From Ruminococcus sp. YE71 (lineage in GTDB: Bacteria > Bacillota > Clostridia > Oscillospirales > Ruminococcaceae), in assembly GCF_900119155.1 (NCBI RefSeq), contig NZ_FPIR01000025.1:1-43452 (forward strand): DNA of 43,452 bases, written 5' to 3'. The first letter of the stretch is position 1. Each line of letters begins with the position of its first letter. The position numbers and the translations under genes were made by a program. Shown here piece by piece: positions 8,025 through 16,712 of the stretch. The notes beneath the pieces are model-generated. The model was not told the origin of the DNA and ran no database searches. It saw only the letters and a program-made list of their open reading frames with translations.

Positions 8025-10229
8025 CTACGCCTGCCTTTGAGTATTATCCTTTCTGTACTGTGCTGCGGTTATGCCCGTTTTTTCCTTGAACTGCCGCATA
8101 AAATGATTATGGTTGTTATATCCGCACATTTCCGATATCTCCTGTATCCTCATTGACGTGTGCGTAAGAAGCTGCATAGCACGCCGTATCCTTGCATTGA
8201 TAACATCGTCCTTAACACTGAACGAAAAGAGCTGCTTATAAAGCCTTTGCAGGTGGCTGCGGCTTATACCTATCGAATGAGCGATCTCGTCAACGTCCCA
8301 TTCCTTTTGCGGCTCTGAAATGATGTTCCTTCTCAGGCGGTATATCTGTTCCTTATAGTCCGTATAATTGTTTTTGACTGCCTCTTTTTTATCCGTGACC
8401 TGCTGTATCATATCAGAAATGTTTTTTTCAATGTCAGCTATATCTACAGAATCAAGAGCTGAAACAGCGGTCAGAAATTCCGGAAGCCTTAGATCTCCGA
8501 GGCGTTCACGCAGACCCGACTCAATTGCTGCAACAAGGTTTTCTGATGTATTCATGATCGCCTGTTCATCAACGCCGGGTAGTATTATGGAATATACACT
8601 CTCACTTATCTTTGCACATAGCCTGTGGGAGCATATCTCCATTATAATATTCCCTATCATACTGTCAGGAGAGACTGAGCCTATTTTGTCAGGATAATAG
8701 GTCATCATAAGAAGCCAGCTTTTTCTGTTATCATTCCTGTATCCGTTTAGAATTTCAGGAGCGTTCACCATAAATCCACGCCTGTTGAGCATTCCGGTCA
8801 CAGGGTCGCTTTCCGATAGCTTTTCGAGCTGACTGGTAAAATGCTGTAAATAGAGCTTTTTCTGCAATGATCTCACGCCGTTTGATATAGAATCACACCA
8901 GCTTACAAGGTATTCATCAACTGACACACGCCGGCTGTCGGTATAGCCTGCCGCTGTATAACCGTATATCTGTCCGGAACAATGCAGTGAGATCATTATG
9001 ATAAGGTGAGGTTCATGCGGGATACTAAGTGCAGGCAGTATATCGGCGGTGCGGAATTTACAGTGAGCTTTATTATTATCGCCGATCCTTTTTGAAAGAA
9101 GAAGATACATTTCCTCCGGATAGCCGTACTGCCTGAAAACGTCAGGATTATTGCTGTCACCCTTCCAGTCATCGCAAAGGCATATATCCAGCCATTCTAT
9201 ACCTCTGAAAATGTGTCCGACTTCATCGATGCGTTCGCTCAGTTCAGTTATTGCCGAAGCCTCTGACATACGGTGGATAAAGTCGGTGGCAATGAACGTG
9301 CGTTTTTCTCTGTGACGAAGTATCATATCAATAAGATGCGGCTCCATAGGTATATCCTTACAGCATCCGCAGCTTCTTCCATAGCGGATAGTCTGAGAGA
9401 AAAGCTCCTGCTTCGGCATAGTGCCTTTAGTCATTTCATAAAGCCTGCAAACCGCATCAGCCCCGAACTGCTTGTCACGTCCGGTCACAGTCGTTATCGG
9501 CGTCTGACACATAAGGCTGTCCCATCCGCCGTCAAAGCCTGTCACCTTAACATCCTCGGGAACTCTTATGCCGTTTTCGGAAAGAGCAGCTATCAGCTCG
9601 ACTGCCATAACATCACTGCAACATACCACAGCATCCGGACGTTCCACACTTCCGTTTGCAATATCCCTGCCAAGCTGTCCGGGAATACCCTTCCAGAAAA
9701 GTCCATAGACTATATCATTTTCGGAAATGCTTATGCCGCTGTCTCTGCAGGCATCCTTAAATCCGCGAAGCCGTTCCTCAGACGATCTGTGTCCGGGGAT
9801 ACCTGCAAGACAATACAGCTTTTTGCAGCTGTGTTCATCTGTCATGTGCCGTGTGATACGATACATACTGGAGTATTCGTCAGCCTCCATAGATACAGCC
9901 TTTGCACATTCTCCGCCAAGAACGAGACATGGAGTATCCGTCTGTGCGATATAGCCTTTTATCTTCTTTATGACATCCTGATTGTGAAAACGTTCAGCCG
10001 TAAAAATAATGCCGTCAAGCCGCTGAGTGTCGATAAGCGTGTAAATGTTTTCAAGTCCGGATACATAGGAATCATATCGCAGCTCACGTATAGAATTGAA
10101 CACTCCGGTATAAATAACGATGTCATAGCCCAGTATCTGAGCCTGTGCGTAAGCACCCTCTATGAATTCATGGTCAAGAGGGCTGTTTATCTCAGGCATT
10201 ATAATACCGAATCTTCCGATCGCATCCAT
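8025..10229 (-). CDS. Transcription regulator: LacI-like sensor, degenerate GGDEF-like segment, AraC HTH
   Basis: A 734-aa cytoplasmic regulator. Residues ~5-290 form a periplasmic-binding-protein type I sensor as in LacI/XylR-type regulators (GIIMPEIN at the start, LDGIIFTAERF, a PDAVVCCSDVMAVE segment, VTGFDGG). The middle has a DPVTGMLNRRGF motif like the start of a GGDEF domain, but no GGDEF signature follows, so cyclase activity is unlikely. The last ~100 residues are a two-helix-turn-helix AraC domain ending in CGYNNHNHFMRQFKEKTG. A GAGGAGG site precedes the start at 10229. It lies between the pectinase genes and is divergent from a second AraC gene, so it probably senses a sugar released from pectin and activates the locus (inference). 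Confidence 0.85.
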   Translation of the reverse strand: MDAIGRFGIIMPEINSPLDHEFIEGAYAQAQILGYDIVIYTGVFNSIRELRYDSYVSGLENIYTLIDTQRLDGIIFTAERFHNQDVIKKIKGYIAQTDTPCLVLGGECAKAVSMEADEYSSMYRITRHMTDEHSCKKLYCLAGIPGHRSSEERLRGFKDACRDSGISISENDIVYGLFWKGIPGQLGRDIANGSVERPDAVVCCSDVMAVELIAALSENGIRVPEDVKVTGFDGGWDSLMCQTPITTVTGRDKQFGADAVCRLYEMTKGTMPKQELFSQTIRYGRSCGCCKDIPMEPHLIDMILRHREKRTFIATDFIHRMSEASAITELSERIDEVGHIFRGIEWLDICLCDDWKGDSNNPDVFRQYGYPEEMYLLLSKRIGDNNKAHCKFRTADILPALSIPHEPHLIIMISLHCSGQIYGYTAAGYTDSRRVSVDEYLVSWCDSISNGVRSLQKKLYLQHFTSQLEKLSESDPVTGMLNRRGFMVNAPEILNGYRNDNRKSWLLMMTYYPDKIGSVSPDSMIGNIIMEICSHRLCAKISESVYSIILPGVDEQAIMNTSENLVAAIESGLRERLGDLRLPEFLTAVSALDSVDIADIEKNISDMIQQVTDKKEAVKNNYTDYKEQIYRLRRNIISEPQKEWDVDEIAHSIGISRSHLQRLYKQLFSFSVKDDVINARIRRAMQLLTHTSMRIQEISEMCGYNNHNHFMRQFKEKTGITAAQYRKDNTQRQA

Positions 10230-10266
10230 ACTGCTCGCCTCCTCGTTCTCAGTTTCATTTTATTTA

Positions 10267-10295
10267 ATTGTAACTTACAAACAAATATCTGTCAA
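10267..10295 (-). promoter_or_regulatory. Promoter of the sensor-AraC regulator
   Basis: On the minus strand, TTGACA (10295-10290), exactly 17 bp, then TACAAT (10272-10267). It lies in the divergent space shared with the plus-strand AraC gene. Confidence 0.7.
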
Positions 10296-10338
10296 TGCGG
10301 TTCTGTGCTGCATTTTCGGCATAATTGCGATATTTTAA

Positions 10339-10368
10339 TTGACAAAAGAACTATATTTATGATACAAT
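10339..10368 (+). promoter_or_regulatory. Promoter of the AraC gene
   Basis: TTGACA at 10339-10344, an 18-bp spacer and TACAAT at 10363-10368, about 18 bp before the start codon at 10387. It is back to back with the minus-strand promoter at 10267-10295, so the two regulators can control each other. Confidence 0.65.
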
Positions 10369-10386
10369 AATACAGAGGTGAGATGT

Positions 10387-11187
10387 ATGAAATGTTTATG
10401 TGCCGGCTATCATCACAGACACGATGAAAGATTTGTCATCGACCGACCGGACGGTTCCGGTGACTGGCTGATGCTTATAATCAAAACTCCAGCGGTATTT
10501 CGAATTAACGGCGAGGAAATACACGCAAAAGCCGGCTCGTATATCATTTATTCCCTCGGCACTCCGCTGTATTACTCAGCGGACAAGGGCGAATATATTG
10601 ACGACTGGCTGCACTTCTTTCCGGATGATGAAGATATGCGTCTTATCAGCGAGCTTTCCATACCTCTGAATAAACCGGTCTATGTAGGCAACGTATATGC
10701 CATTTCGACCATAATGAGAAACATATGCTTTGAGTACTATTCCGCGCATACTAACAGGCACCTGACAGTATCGCTCTATTTCAGGATAATGCTCTGCAAG
10801 CTGAACGAACAGGAGCGGTTCAGATACAAAGAAACCCATCTTACTGAAACAAAATATATGTCAGATCTGCTCTGGATAAGGGAGTCTATCTTCCGTTGGC
10901 CGGAGCAGAAATGGAATGCCGATTTTTTCGCAGATGAGCTTGGGATAAGCCGTTCACGCTTTCAGCACCTTTATACAGACGCATTCGGCTCTACCATGAT
11001 ACAGGATATAATCGACAGCCGCATACTCCGCGGCTGCGAACTGCTTACCACAACGGATGCAAAGGTCGAGGAGATAGCCGAAATGTGCGGATACAACAGC
11101 GTTTCGCATTTTGTAAAGCTGTTCCGTGAAAAAACAGGCATAACTCCCGCAGCATACAGAAAAGAAAACAAGAAACCGACAGAATAG
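10387..11187 (+). CDS. AraC-family transcription regulator
   Basis: A 266-aa regulator with an N-terminal cupin-like sugar-binding region (~20-150, including VIDRPDGSGDW and GSYIIYSLGTPLYY) and a C-terminal AraC double helix-turn-helix (~170-260; FADELGISRSRFQHLY, then MCGYNSVSHFVKLFREKTGITPAAYR). The ATG at 10387 is chosen because GAGGTG lies six bases upstream; a GTG at 10378 is in frame but has no spacing for that site. Its gene faces the dockerin GH43 gene end to end and is divergent from the sensor-AraC gene, so it is probably the second local activator of the pectin locus. Confidence 0.88.
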   Translation: MKCLCAGYHHRHDERFVIDRPDGSGDWLMLIIKTPAVFRINGEEIHAKAGSYIIYSLGTPLYYSADKGEYIDDWLHFFPDDEDMRLISELSIPLNKPVYVGNVYAISTIMRNICFEYYSAHTNRHLTVSLYFRIMLCKLNEQERFRYKETHLTETKYMSDLLWIRESIFRWPEQKWNADFFADELGISRSRFQHLYTDAFGSTMIQDIIDSRILRGCELLTTTDAKVEEIAEMCGYNSVSHFVKLFREKTGITPAAYRKENKKPTE

Positions 11188-11201
11188 AATCTGCCGGCTT
11201 C
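11172..11201. terminator. Weak shared hairpin between the AraC and GH43 genes
   Basis: AAACCGACAGA pairs imperfectly with TCTGCCGGCTT at the end of the AraC gene. The T-run is poor. It could serve the convergent transcripts from both sides. Confidence 0.35.
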
Positions 11202-11229
11202 ATTTATCAGAGAGGATTATTATGAAAGC

Positions 11230-13437
11230 TTATCTTATATCGTAGAAGATTTTTTTCTCTGCAATATACTTTTGCAGTATCTCAGCATCGGACATATCTA
11301 CCCTGCCATCACCGTTCATATCGGCAGCCGAGATATGATATGTATATGAATCAGGCTTGCCGATAGCTTGTCTCAAAAGTATCAGATCGAAAATATCAAC
11401 CTTTTCGTCAAGGTTTACGTCACCACGGATATAGTCCGGCTGGTTCATATAGGTCTCATTCGGGTCATAAGGCTTTGCCATGACCACATAGTTTACCGCA
11501 GAACTCATGTTCACTGCACTAAGCCTTACTTCCTCGCCGTTTCTGACATCCTTTTTATATACATTGTATGTAACTATAGGATCTCCATCATCAACGAGTG
11601 CAAGGTCTGTTTTTGTCCAACCTGAACCTGAAAGCCACGGCATCAGATTTCCCTCTGCTCTTGTATCGACCGCGACAAAAGCTGTAATATCAGCACCGGC
11701 TTTAAAGGATGCTTCATCACTTTGGAATTTCTTTGAGTCACATGACGTTCTTATCCATTCTGCACCTTTCAGCTGTTCGGGAACAAATGTGAATTTAAAG
11801 CTTCTGTCACCAAAGACCTCCATGCCGTTGTCTAAATAGCTCTGAACAGACCACTTGCTGCGGTTTGCAGTATCATAGACTTCAAGTGACTTGATATACT
11901 TTCCGTCAGCGATCGGTTCGGGAACGGTCTTTTTGGCAACGAGAGAAAAATCATCAACGAATGCCCAGTTGCCGGCATTAGCATCTGAATAAAAACCTAC
12001 CTGTATTTTTCCGTTTGTCACTTTAATGTCACTGAGCGTTACTTCCTTCCAGCTGTCTATCTTTTTGTTGAGTGTGATCTGTCTGTCAGCACCGCCGTAA
12101 TTCTTTATATAAACATAGCTCTGATTCTGTCCTCCGCTTGAACGCACCCAGACCTTCAGATCATAGGTCCCGTTCGGTACTGTAATATCCTGTGATAAGG
12201 TCGCTTTATATGCTGAGTCGCTCCAGTGCTGTGCACTCCAATTGCCTGTATGAGCACTGTTTTTGTTACTGTTTCCTGTGCCTGATGCCTTCCAGCCTGC
12301 CATTGTGGTCTGCGAAACTCTGTCAGCTTCAAAGCTGGGATTCAGTATATAATTGTTCCCTTCACCAACGCACCATTCTCCTGTCACGGCATCGAGTTTC
12401 CATTCGCTCAATGAATTGAACTGAACATCATTACCGTTTACCGTCAGCGGCACCCACTGATTATATCCGATACCATTGCCTGCAAAGTCGCTCCAGCGGT
12501 CTCCGCAAAAGAGGACCGTCTCCTGCTTTGTGCCTTTAACTGTATAGAAAAAGCCGGTCTGTGTGACATGAGAGAAATCATTGTCTGTTCCACCCATGAC
12601 CTTCCAGCCCGAATACGGACCGTTTATGTTATCTGCAACCATATAATAGCTGTGAGAAGAATTCCAGCCGTGAAGATCAGAAGCACAGAAGTAATACTTA
12701 CCCTTGTATTTGAACATACAATCGCCTTCGCGTCCGCTTCCCTTAGCTACCTCAACAGCCGGTTCTGCATAAAGGAAATCAGAAGAGCGCAGTTTTGAAA
12801 CATACTGATGATTTCTGCCCCCTTTGTTCGAGCATATCAGATATGCCTGTCCGTCATCATCTACAAAAACGGTCTGATCGCCTGTACCCTGTTTCAGTAC
12901 GTTAGTTATCTGATCCTGAACATTTTCGACTTTGAAATTTCCTGTCGGACTGTCACATGAAGCAAACATCACACTTTCATTGTACTGAGCCACAAGAACA
13001 TATCTCTTTGATCTCGGGCAGTATGCTACTCCGAGCCTTCCAAACCAGTATGCATATCCGAACCCCTTAGTATTCGATGTCAGAACATCATTTTCAAATT
13101 TCCAGTTGACCAGATCTTTAGATGAATAGCAGGTAACAGATACAAATCCGGTATCACTGTTCTTTTTTGAAGGATTTGCAGCATAGGTCTCTGCACCCTT
13201 GTAGTGAACACCATACCAGTAATAAGTATCACCGAATTTGAATACTCCACCGCCCTGTGAGTAGATATTCCTGCCGGAGCTGTCTTTCCAGAATGTATCA
13301 TTATATATTGTATTTAAACCCGCCGCTTCTCCCTTTAATGCAACATGATCCGTCATTACAGGCGAAAAGCTTCCCATACAAAGCATGACCGCCGACAATC
13401 CTGCCACAACTTTTTTGAAAACACCGTTAAGTATCAT
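11230..13437 (-). CDS. Secreted dockerin-bearing GH43, exo-galactanase type
   Basis: Predicted extracellular glycosidase acting on galactan or arabinogalactan side chains. The ATG at 13437 is preferred (GGAGG eight bases upstream) over the ATG at 13455; a signal peptide ending near GEAAG follows. Order in the 735-aa product: GH43 beta-propeller (~40-355) beginning QGGGVFKFGDTYYWYG with the likely acid Glu in GSGREGDCMF; a jelly-roll CBM-like domain (~365-510, starting NYILNPSFEADR); an unnamed module (~515-655) homologous to one in the PL1 protein; and a C-terminal dockerin (RGDVNLDEKVDIFDL and DMNGDGRVDMSDAE). The usual N-terminal base motif DPS is replaced by GGGV, as in the 1,3-beta-galactosidase-like GH43 subfamilies; the exact subfamily is uncertain. 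Confidence 0.85.
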   Translation of the reverse strand: MILNGVFKKVVAGLSAVMLCMGSFSPVMTDHVALKGEAAGLNTIYNDTFWKDSSGRNIYSQGGGVFKFGDTYYWYGVHYKGAETYAANPSKKNSDTGFVSVTCYSSKDLVNWKFENDVLTSNTKGFGYAYWFGRLGVAYCPRSKRYVLVAQYNESVMFASCDSPTGNFKVENVQDQITNVLKQGTGDQTVFVDDDGQAYLICSNKGGRNHQYVSKLRSSDFLYAEPAVEVAKGSGREGDCMFKYKGKYYFCASDLHGWNSSHSYYMVADNINGPYSGWKVMGGTDNDFSHVTQTGFFYTVKGTKQETVLFCGDRWSDFAGNGIGYNQWVPLTVNGNDVQFNSLSEWKLDAVTGEWCVGEGNNYILNPSFEADRVSQTTMAGWKASGTGNSNKNSAHTGNWSAQHWSDSAYKATLSQDITVPNGTYDLKVWVRSSGGQNQSYVYIKNYGGADRQITLNKKIDSWKEVTLSDIKVTNGKIQVGFYSDANAGNWAFVDDFSLVAKKTVPEPIADGKYIKSLEVYDTANRSKWSVQSYLDNGMEVFGDRSFKFTFVPEQLKGAEWIRTSCDSKKFQSDEASFKAGADITAFVAVDTRAEGNLMPWLSGSGWTKTDLALVDDGDPIVTYNVYKKDVRNGEEVRLSAVNMSSAVNYVVMAKPYDPNETYMNQPDYIRGDVNLDEKVDIFDLILLRQAIGKPDSYTYHISAADMNGDGRVDMSDAEILQKYIAEKKIFYDIR

Positions 13438-13482
13438 AACAAATCCTCCATTCACCGGAATTCCTCAGAATCATCTGTTTTT

Positions 13483-13511
13483 ATGGTATCAGACGATCAA
13501 AGATTTGTAAA
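13483..13511 (-). promoter_or_regulatory. Promoter of the dockerin GH43 gene
   Basis: On the minus strand, TTTACA (13511-13506), a 17-bp spacer and TACCAT (13488-13483), about 45 bp before the start. Both boxes deviate from consensus, which fits activator dependence (inference). Confidence 0.5.
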
Positions 13512-13560
13512 TGAATGAATTTATCAAAAACAATGCTTTTTTTATCATTTTAAGAACCTA

Positions 13561-13647
13561 TTGACAACGTGGTTTACGAGTAATATAGTGTATACAACGA
13601 TATTATGTGCGCACATTAATATCTGAAAGTTCATATAAAAAGGAGGA
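13561..13647 (+). promoter_or_regulatory. Orphan promoter and ribosome binding site without a gene
   Basis: TTGACA (13561-13566), 17 bp, TATAGT (13584-13589), then an AAAAGGAGG site near 13638-13646. No ATG or open frame follows. Instead there is an inverted repeat TACCCGC/GCGGGTA (13652-13658 and 13697-13703) and then the 3' end of the opposing SUKH-3 gene. It looks like the leader of a gene whose body was deleted. Confidence 0.5.
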
Positions 13648-13706
13648 CTGATACCCGCAATATATCACTTTAATGTCAAAATGGTCACAAGATCAAGCGG
13701 GTACTA

Positions 13707-14600
13707 TTACCCTAAAATCACATTAAATCCATTCATGATGGTTCTGCCGATAGGAGCTACCCAGTTTTCATCATAAAGTATAGTCGATATATTTTGTAAT
13801 AAGAGCTGTCCGTCACCCGTGAGCCAAATTACTCCCTCGCAGTCATAACATTTACCGACGCATACAGCACTTTTGTCGTAATGATCATATATCCATTTTT
13901 TATCAAAATCATCGATGTATGTGTATTCACTGAACTGGTTTATCTCTTCATTGAAGATAAACAACCTTTCCATCTTTAGTACATCTCCTGAATAGTCAGC
14001 ACAACAGACCCCTGAAAATTCTTCAAGGAATGCTTTCTGACAATCAGTTAAAGTAATGCCGTTTTCTTCACACTCTGCAATCAAACCGGAAATATCAACT
14101 TTCCTGCCTTCATACCAGCCACCGCTTTTAAGACGTTCGTAAGTTTTGGGTGAAATAGGAGCATGATGATCGTATTCGACCCTCATAAAATAGTCAAAAA
14201 GTTCCTCGATGCTGTCTGCGATCTTCTTTTTAGATTGATTATAATAACAGCCGTCATCAAGCAGATATGCGCTTTCGATCGTGTTTTTATCTTTGAAATT
14301 GCCGCAATCGGAATTTACTATCGTTCCGATAAAAACAGCCTTCTGACCAAATTCATCCCAGTAAGGGCATGGATTGGAAAACGGCATGAAAAAGAATCGC
14401 AGTCTGTCACCTGAAACGGCTTCATATCTGTCGATATGAAAGTAACCATATTTTTTGACAAGCTCCATGATCTGATCGCCCGTCGAAATACCTTGCTCAA
14501 TGATTTGTTCCTCACATTTTTTTATGTGTTTATCTTTGTATTCGTAATAGCCGGAGAACCCCGGATGTTTTTTTATTTCATCAAATCCAATAAGACTCAT
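13707..14600 (-). CDS. SUKH-3-type immunity protein
   Basis: A 297-aa cytoplasmic protein with no signal peptide. The C-terminal half matches the SUKH-3 immunity family of polymorphic toxin systems: a GGWYEGRKVDIS motif, then a Glu-rich helix, an aromatic LEEFSGV motif and a late WLTGDGQL/GRTIMNG-like end. The N-terminal ~110 residues contain an YWDEFGQ-type segment and may be a second, diverged domain of the same kind. The ATG at 14600 has a GGTGGG site just upstream; the ATG at 14657 would add 19 residues without a good site. No cognate toxin lies next to it, so it is an orphan immunity gene. Confidence 0.65.
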   Translation of the reverse strand: MSLIGFDEIKKHPGFSGYYEYKDKHIKKCEEQIIEQGISTGDQIMELVKKYGYFHIDRYEAVSGDRLRFFFMPFSNPCPYWDEFGQKAVFIGTIVNSDCGNFKDKNTIESAYLLDDGCYYNQSKKKIADSIEELFDYFMRVEYDHHAPISPKTYERLKSGGWYEGRKVDISGLIAECEENGITLTDCQKAFLEEFSGVCCADYSGDVLKMERLFIFNEEINQFSEYTYIDDFDKKWIYDHYDKSAVCVGKCYDCEGVIWLTGDGQLLLQNISTILYDENWVAPIGRTIMNGFNVILG

Positions 14601-14785
14601 TATTCCCACCTTAAAAATGAAATTCCTGTTTATATAAATATTTTGATTACATATCAATAATTATACATCATCACTAAAAAAAGTCAATCAAATAAATTCA
14701 GAAATTCCAAAGCCGAGATTATAGCCGTAAACCCAACCGTGCCGCATGCTACCTTAGCGGTTTATCCGCATTGATTCGGGGAGTT

Positions 14786-14906
14786 CCAAGAGGGCGCTCC
14801 CTCTTGGCGCACAACAAACTCGGTTAGAGTTTGTATAAGTGCGCCCTCCGGGGGTAGATAGCTCAAAACGAGTACACGCCCAATGCGACGAAATGGACTA
14901 CCCCCG
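14786..14906 (+). other. oriT: Origin of transfer, RSF1010/MOBQ-like
   Basis: A set of nested inverted repeats. CCAAGAGGG/CCCTCTTGG is perfect with a 4-nt loop (14786-14807). ACAAACTC/GAGTTTGT (14814-14821, 14827-14834) is followed at once by ATAAGTGCGCCCTCC. CGGGGGTAG/CTACCCCCG lies at 14849-14857 and 14898-14906. The hairpin followed by TAAGTGCGCCCT is the known layout of the RSF1010/R1162 oriT, where MobA nicks near GTGCG/CCC. An accessory mobilisation gene begins 75 bp later. The rest of the 380-bp gap (14601-14785) shows no gene. No relaxase gene is visible downstream. Confidence 0.75.
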
Positions 14907-14980
14907 CTAAACCTTTGCGTATGCGAATAGCTGCGTATGCAGCAGGCGCAGGATTGCGCCTCAAGGAAAGGAGAATGCTA

Positions 14981-15364
14981 TTGAGTAATAAAAAGCTGAC
15001 AACAGAGGAAAAGATCGCCAAGTCTAAGCTGTATGCCGAGAACATGGAGAAAACACAAAATCGGCTTAAAGATATGCGTGAGGCTAAACGCAAGCTCGAT
15101 GCGGAGATTGCCGAGGAACTGGAGAAAGCATATATCGTCAATATGCAGGAGCTCGGAAAGCACACCGCCGGCAAGATCGGCGAGGGATTTAGCCTTGATG
15201 AATACGCCGAGATTGTTGATTGCATATTTACGCTTGATGAGGTCACGGACTACGTTAAGTCCGAAAGGGAGAAGCAGAGAATGAAAGCTGAAAATGAGAA
15301 GGCTGCTAATGACGTACTTGAGGACGAGACTGCCTGCTCGGATGCAGACTGCATATCGGCATGA
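14981..15364 (+). CDS. Accessory mobilisation protein, coiled-coil (DUF3847-like)
   Basis: A 127-aa charged, largely helical protein (residues ~5-45 are strongly coiled-coil: EKIAKSKLYAENMEKTQNRL and onward). It resembles the small helical proteins that lie just after oriT in MOBQ elements (DUF3847-like; tentative). The TTG at 14981 is chosen because AAAGGAG ends seven bases upstream; the ATG at 14975 touches that site and is out of frame, and the upstream in-frame ATG at 14915 lies inside the oriT repeats. It probably helps relaxosome assembly (inference from position). Confidence 0.6.
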   Translation: MSNKKLTTEEKIAKSKLYAENMEKTQNRLKDMREAKRKLDAEIAEELEKAYIVNMQELGKHTAGKIGEGFSLDEYAEIVDCIFTLDEVTDYVKSEREKQRMKAENEKAANDVLEDETACSDADCISA

Positions 15365-15413
15365 ATAAAACTGTGTGATAAAGGACAGGTGAGTCCGATG
15401 TGAAACTATCGGC

Positions 15414-15483
15414 TGACCGCAGAAGAGTTCGCCAATCAGTTTTTGCGGTCAGCACACGACAAAAGGGGTGAGCCTGACCCCTT
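15414..15483 (+). terminator. Two hairpins after the mobilisation gene
   Basis: TGACCGCA/TGCGGTCA (15414-15421, 15444-15451) is followed by AAGGGGT/ACCCCTT (15463-15469, 15477-15483). There is no good T-run, so these may be attenuator or RNA-processing structures rather than a true terminator. Confidence 0.4.
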
Positions 15484-15518
15484 CCTGCGCTTGCAACGTC
15501 AAAACCGTGCTGCATTCT

Positions 15519-15701
15519 ATGCAGAGACTTACAAAACAAGAGATCAACACACTTGCAGCGAGCTTCTATCCTGCAATCAGAGCTTACTTTGAAAGCGAAC
15601 AGGGGAAAGCTGAATATCAGAAGTATCTCGATGAAAAGGCTGAAAACGCCAAGTCAGCCGAAAACGGGGATACCTCTCATAACGATAACAGCGCTGCATA
15701 A
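15519..15701 (+). CDS. Small mobile-element protein
   Basis: A 60-aa helical protein beginning MQRLTKQEINTLAASFYPAI, with a FFESEQGKAEYQKYL-like middle and a disordered Asn/Ser-rich tail. Such short proteins recur in Clostridial mobilisable elements next to oriT genes; their role is unknown to me. The start at 15519 is chosen by this similarity. The ribosome site is poor and an in-frame ATG at 15468 also exists. Confidence 0.45.
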   Translation: MQRLTKQEINTLAASFYPAIRAYFESEQGKAEYQKYLDEKAENAKSAENGDTSHNDNSAA

Positions 15702-15725
15702 AAAATGATTTCGCGATTTAAAGTG

Positions 15726-15754
15726 TTGACACAAATCTAAACGTGTGGTATAAT
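15726..15754 (+). promoter_or_regulatory. Consensus promoter of the truncated recombinase
   Basis: TTGACA (15726-15731), 17 bp, TATAAT (15749-15754): both hexamers perfect. The leader contains GGTAC/GTACC arms (15768-15772, 15788-15792) and ends in AAAGGAGGT before the start codon at 15817. Confidence 0.85.
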
Positions 15755-15816
15755 GGAAGTACGAAAGGTACGGGACAGCGGTGGGCTTGTACCACATGAC
15801 GCAAAGGAGGTAATAG

Positions 15817-16710
15817 ATGAAGGCAGTTATTTACGCGAGATATTCTTGTGACCACCAGCGTGAAGAAAGCATTGAAGGTCAATTGAGGGAATGCAAGGAA
15901 TACGCCGAGAAAAACAATATAACGATAATCGGCAGCTACTTCGACAGGGCGATGTCAGCCAAAACTGACAATCGTCCGCAGTTTCAGCAAATGATAAAGG
16001 ACAACTCAAAGCAGTTGTTCGATGCGGTTATTGTTTGGGAGTTGGACAGGTTTGCCCGAAACAGGTACGATTCGGCACATTATAAAGCGCAACTCCGCAA
16101 GAATGGGGTCAAGGTTGTGTCGGCTACGGAAGTTATCTCGGAAGGCGCTGAGGGAATTATTCTCGAATCGGTTTTGGAAGGATTTGCGGAATATTACTCG
16201 GCAGAGTTGAGTGAGAAAGTCATTCGCGGCATGACTGAAAATGCCTTGAAATGTCAGTACAACGGCGGTCTTATCCCGATAGGGTACACTGTCAATGAGA
16301 ACAAGCATTATCAGATTGATGAGCTGACTGCGCCCTTTGTTGCGCAGGCGTTTCAGATGTACGTTGACGGCAAGCAGATAAAAGAGATTGTGAATTTCCT
16401 CAACGATTACAATGTCAAGTCTTCGTACAAGAAGAATGTCACTAAGACAACCGTGAGTGCCATGCTCCAAAATCGGAAGTATATCGGGGAGTACAAATAC
16501 CGCGATGTGGTTGTCCAGGGCGGCGTTCCTGCGATAGTGAGCGAAGATGTGTTCCAAATGGCGCAGGACAGGCTTGAACGGAATCGGCGTGCGCCTGCAA
16601 GCTACAAGTCGGATGACAGATATATCCTCACTACCAAGTTGCTCTGTGCGGAGTGCGGCTCGCCAATGGTCGGCGAGAGTGCGAGGGGTCGGCATGACAA
16701 GCAGTACTAA
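15817..16710 (+). pseudogene. Large serine recombinase, C-terminally truncated
   Basis: A 297-aa remnant of a PinR/TndX-type large serine recombinase. The resolvase domain (1-~145) has the nucleophile Ser10 in YARYSCD and the WELDRFARNRYD helix. The recombinase domain (~150-260) is present (GYTVNENKHYQID and the LQNRKYIGEYKY motif). The zinc ribbon starts with LLCAECGSPMVGESARG but stops at RHDKQY, losing the second Cys pair and the coiled coil. The catalytic part is intact, but large serine integrases normally need the lost region for att-site recognition. The break is followed directly by the end of an unrelated reading frame (16713-16853), so a deletion joined the two. It has a perfect promoter and ribosome site and is probably still transcribed. 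Confidence 0.8.
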
Positions 16711-16712
16711 AA

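Noticed and set aside
14700-14980. CRISPR-like spacing of repeats
   Set aside because: The repeats are inverted, not direct, and fit an origin of transfer. No CRISPR array or cas gene was found anywhere in the window.
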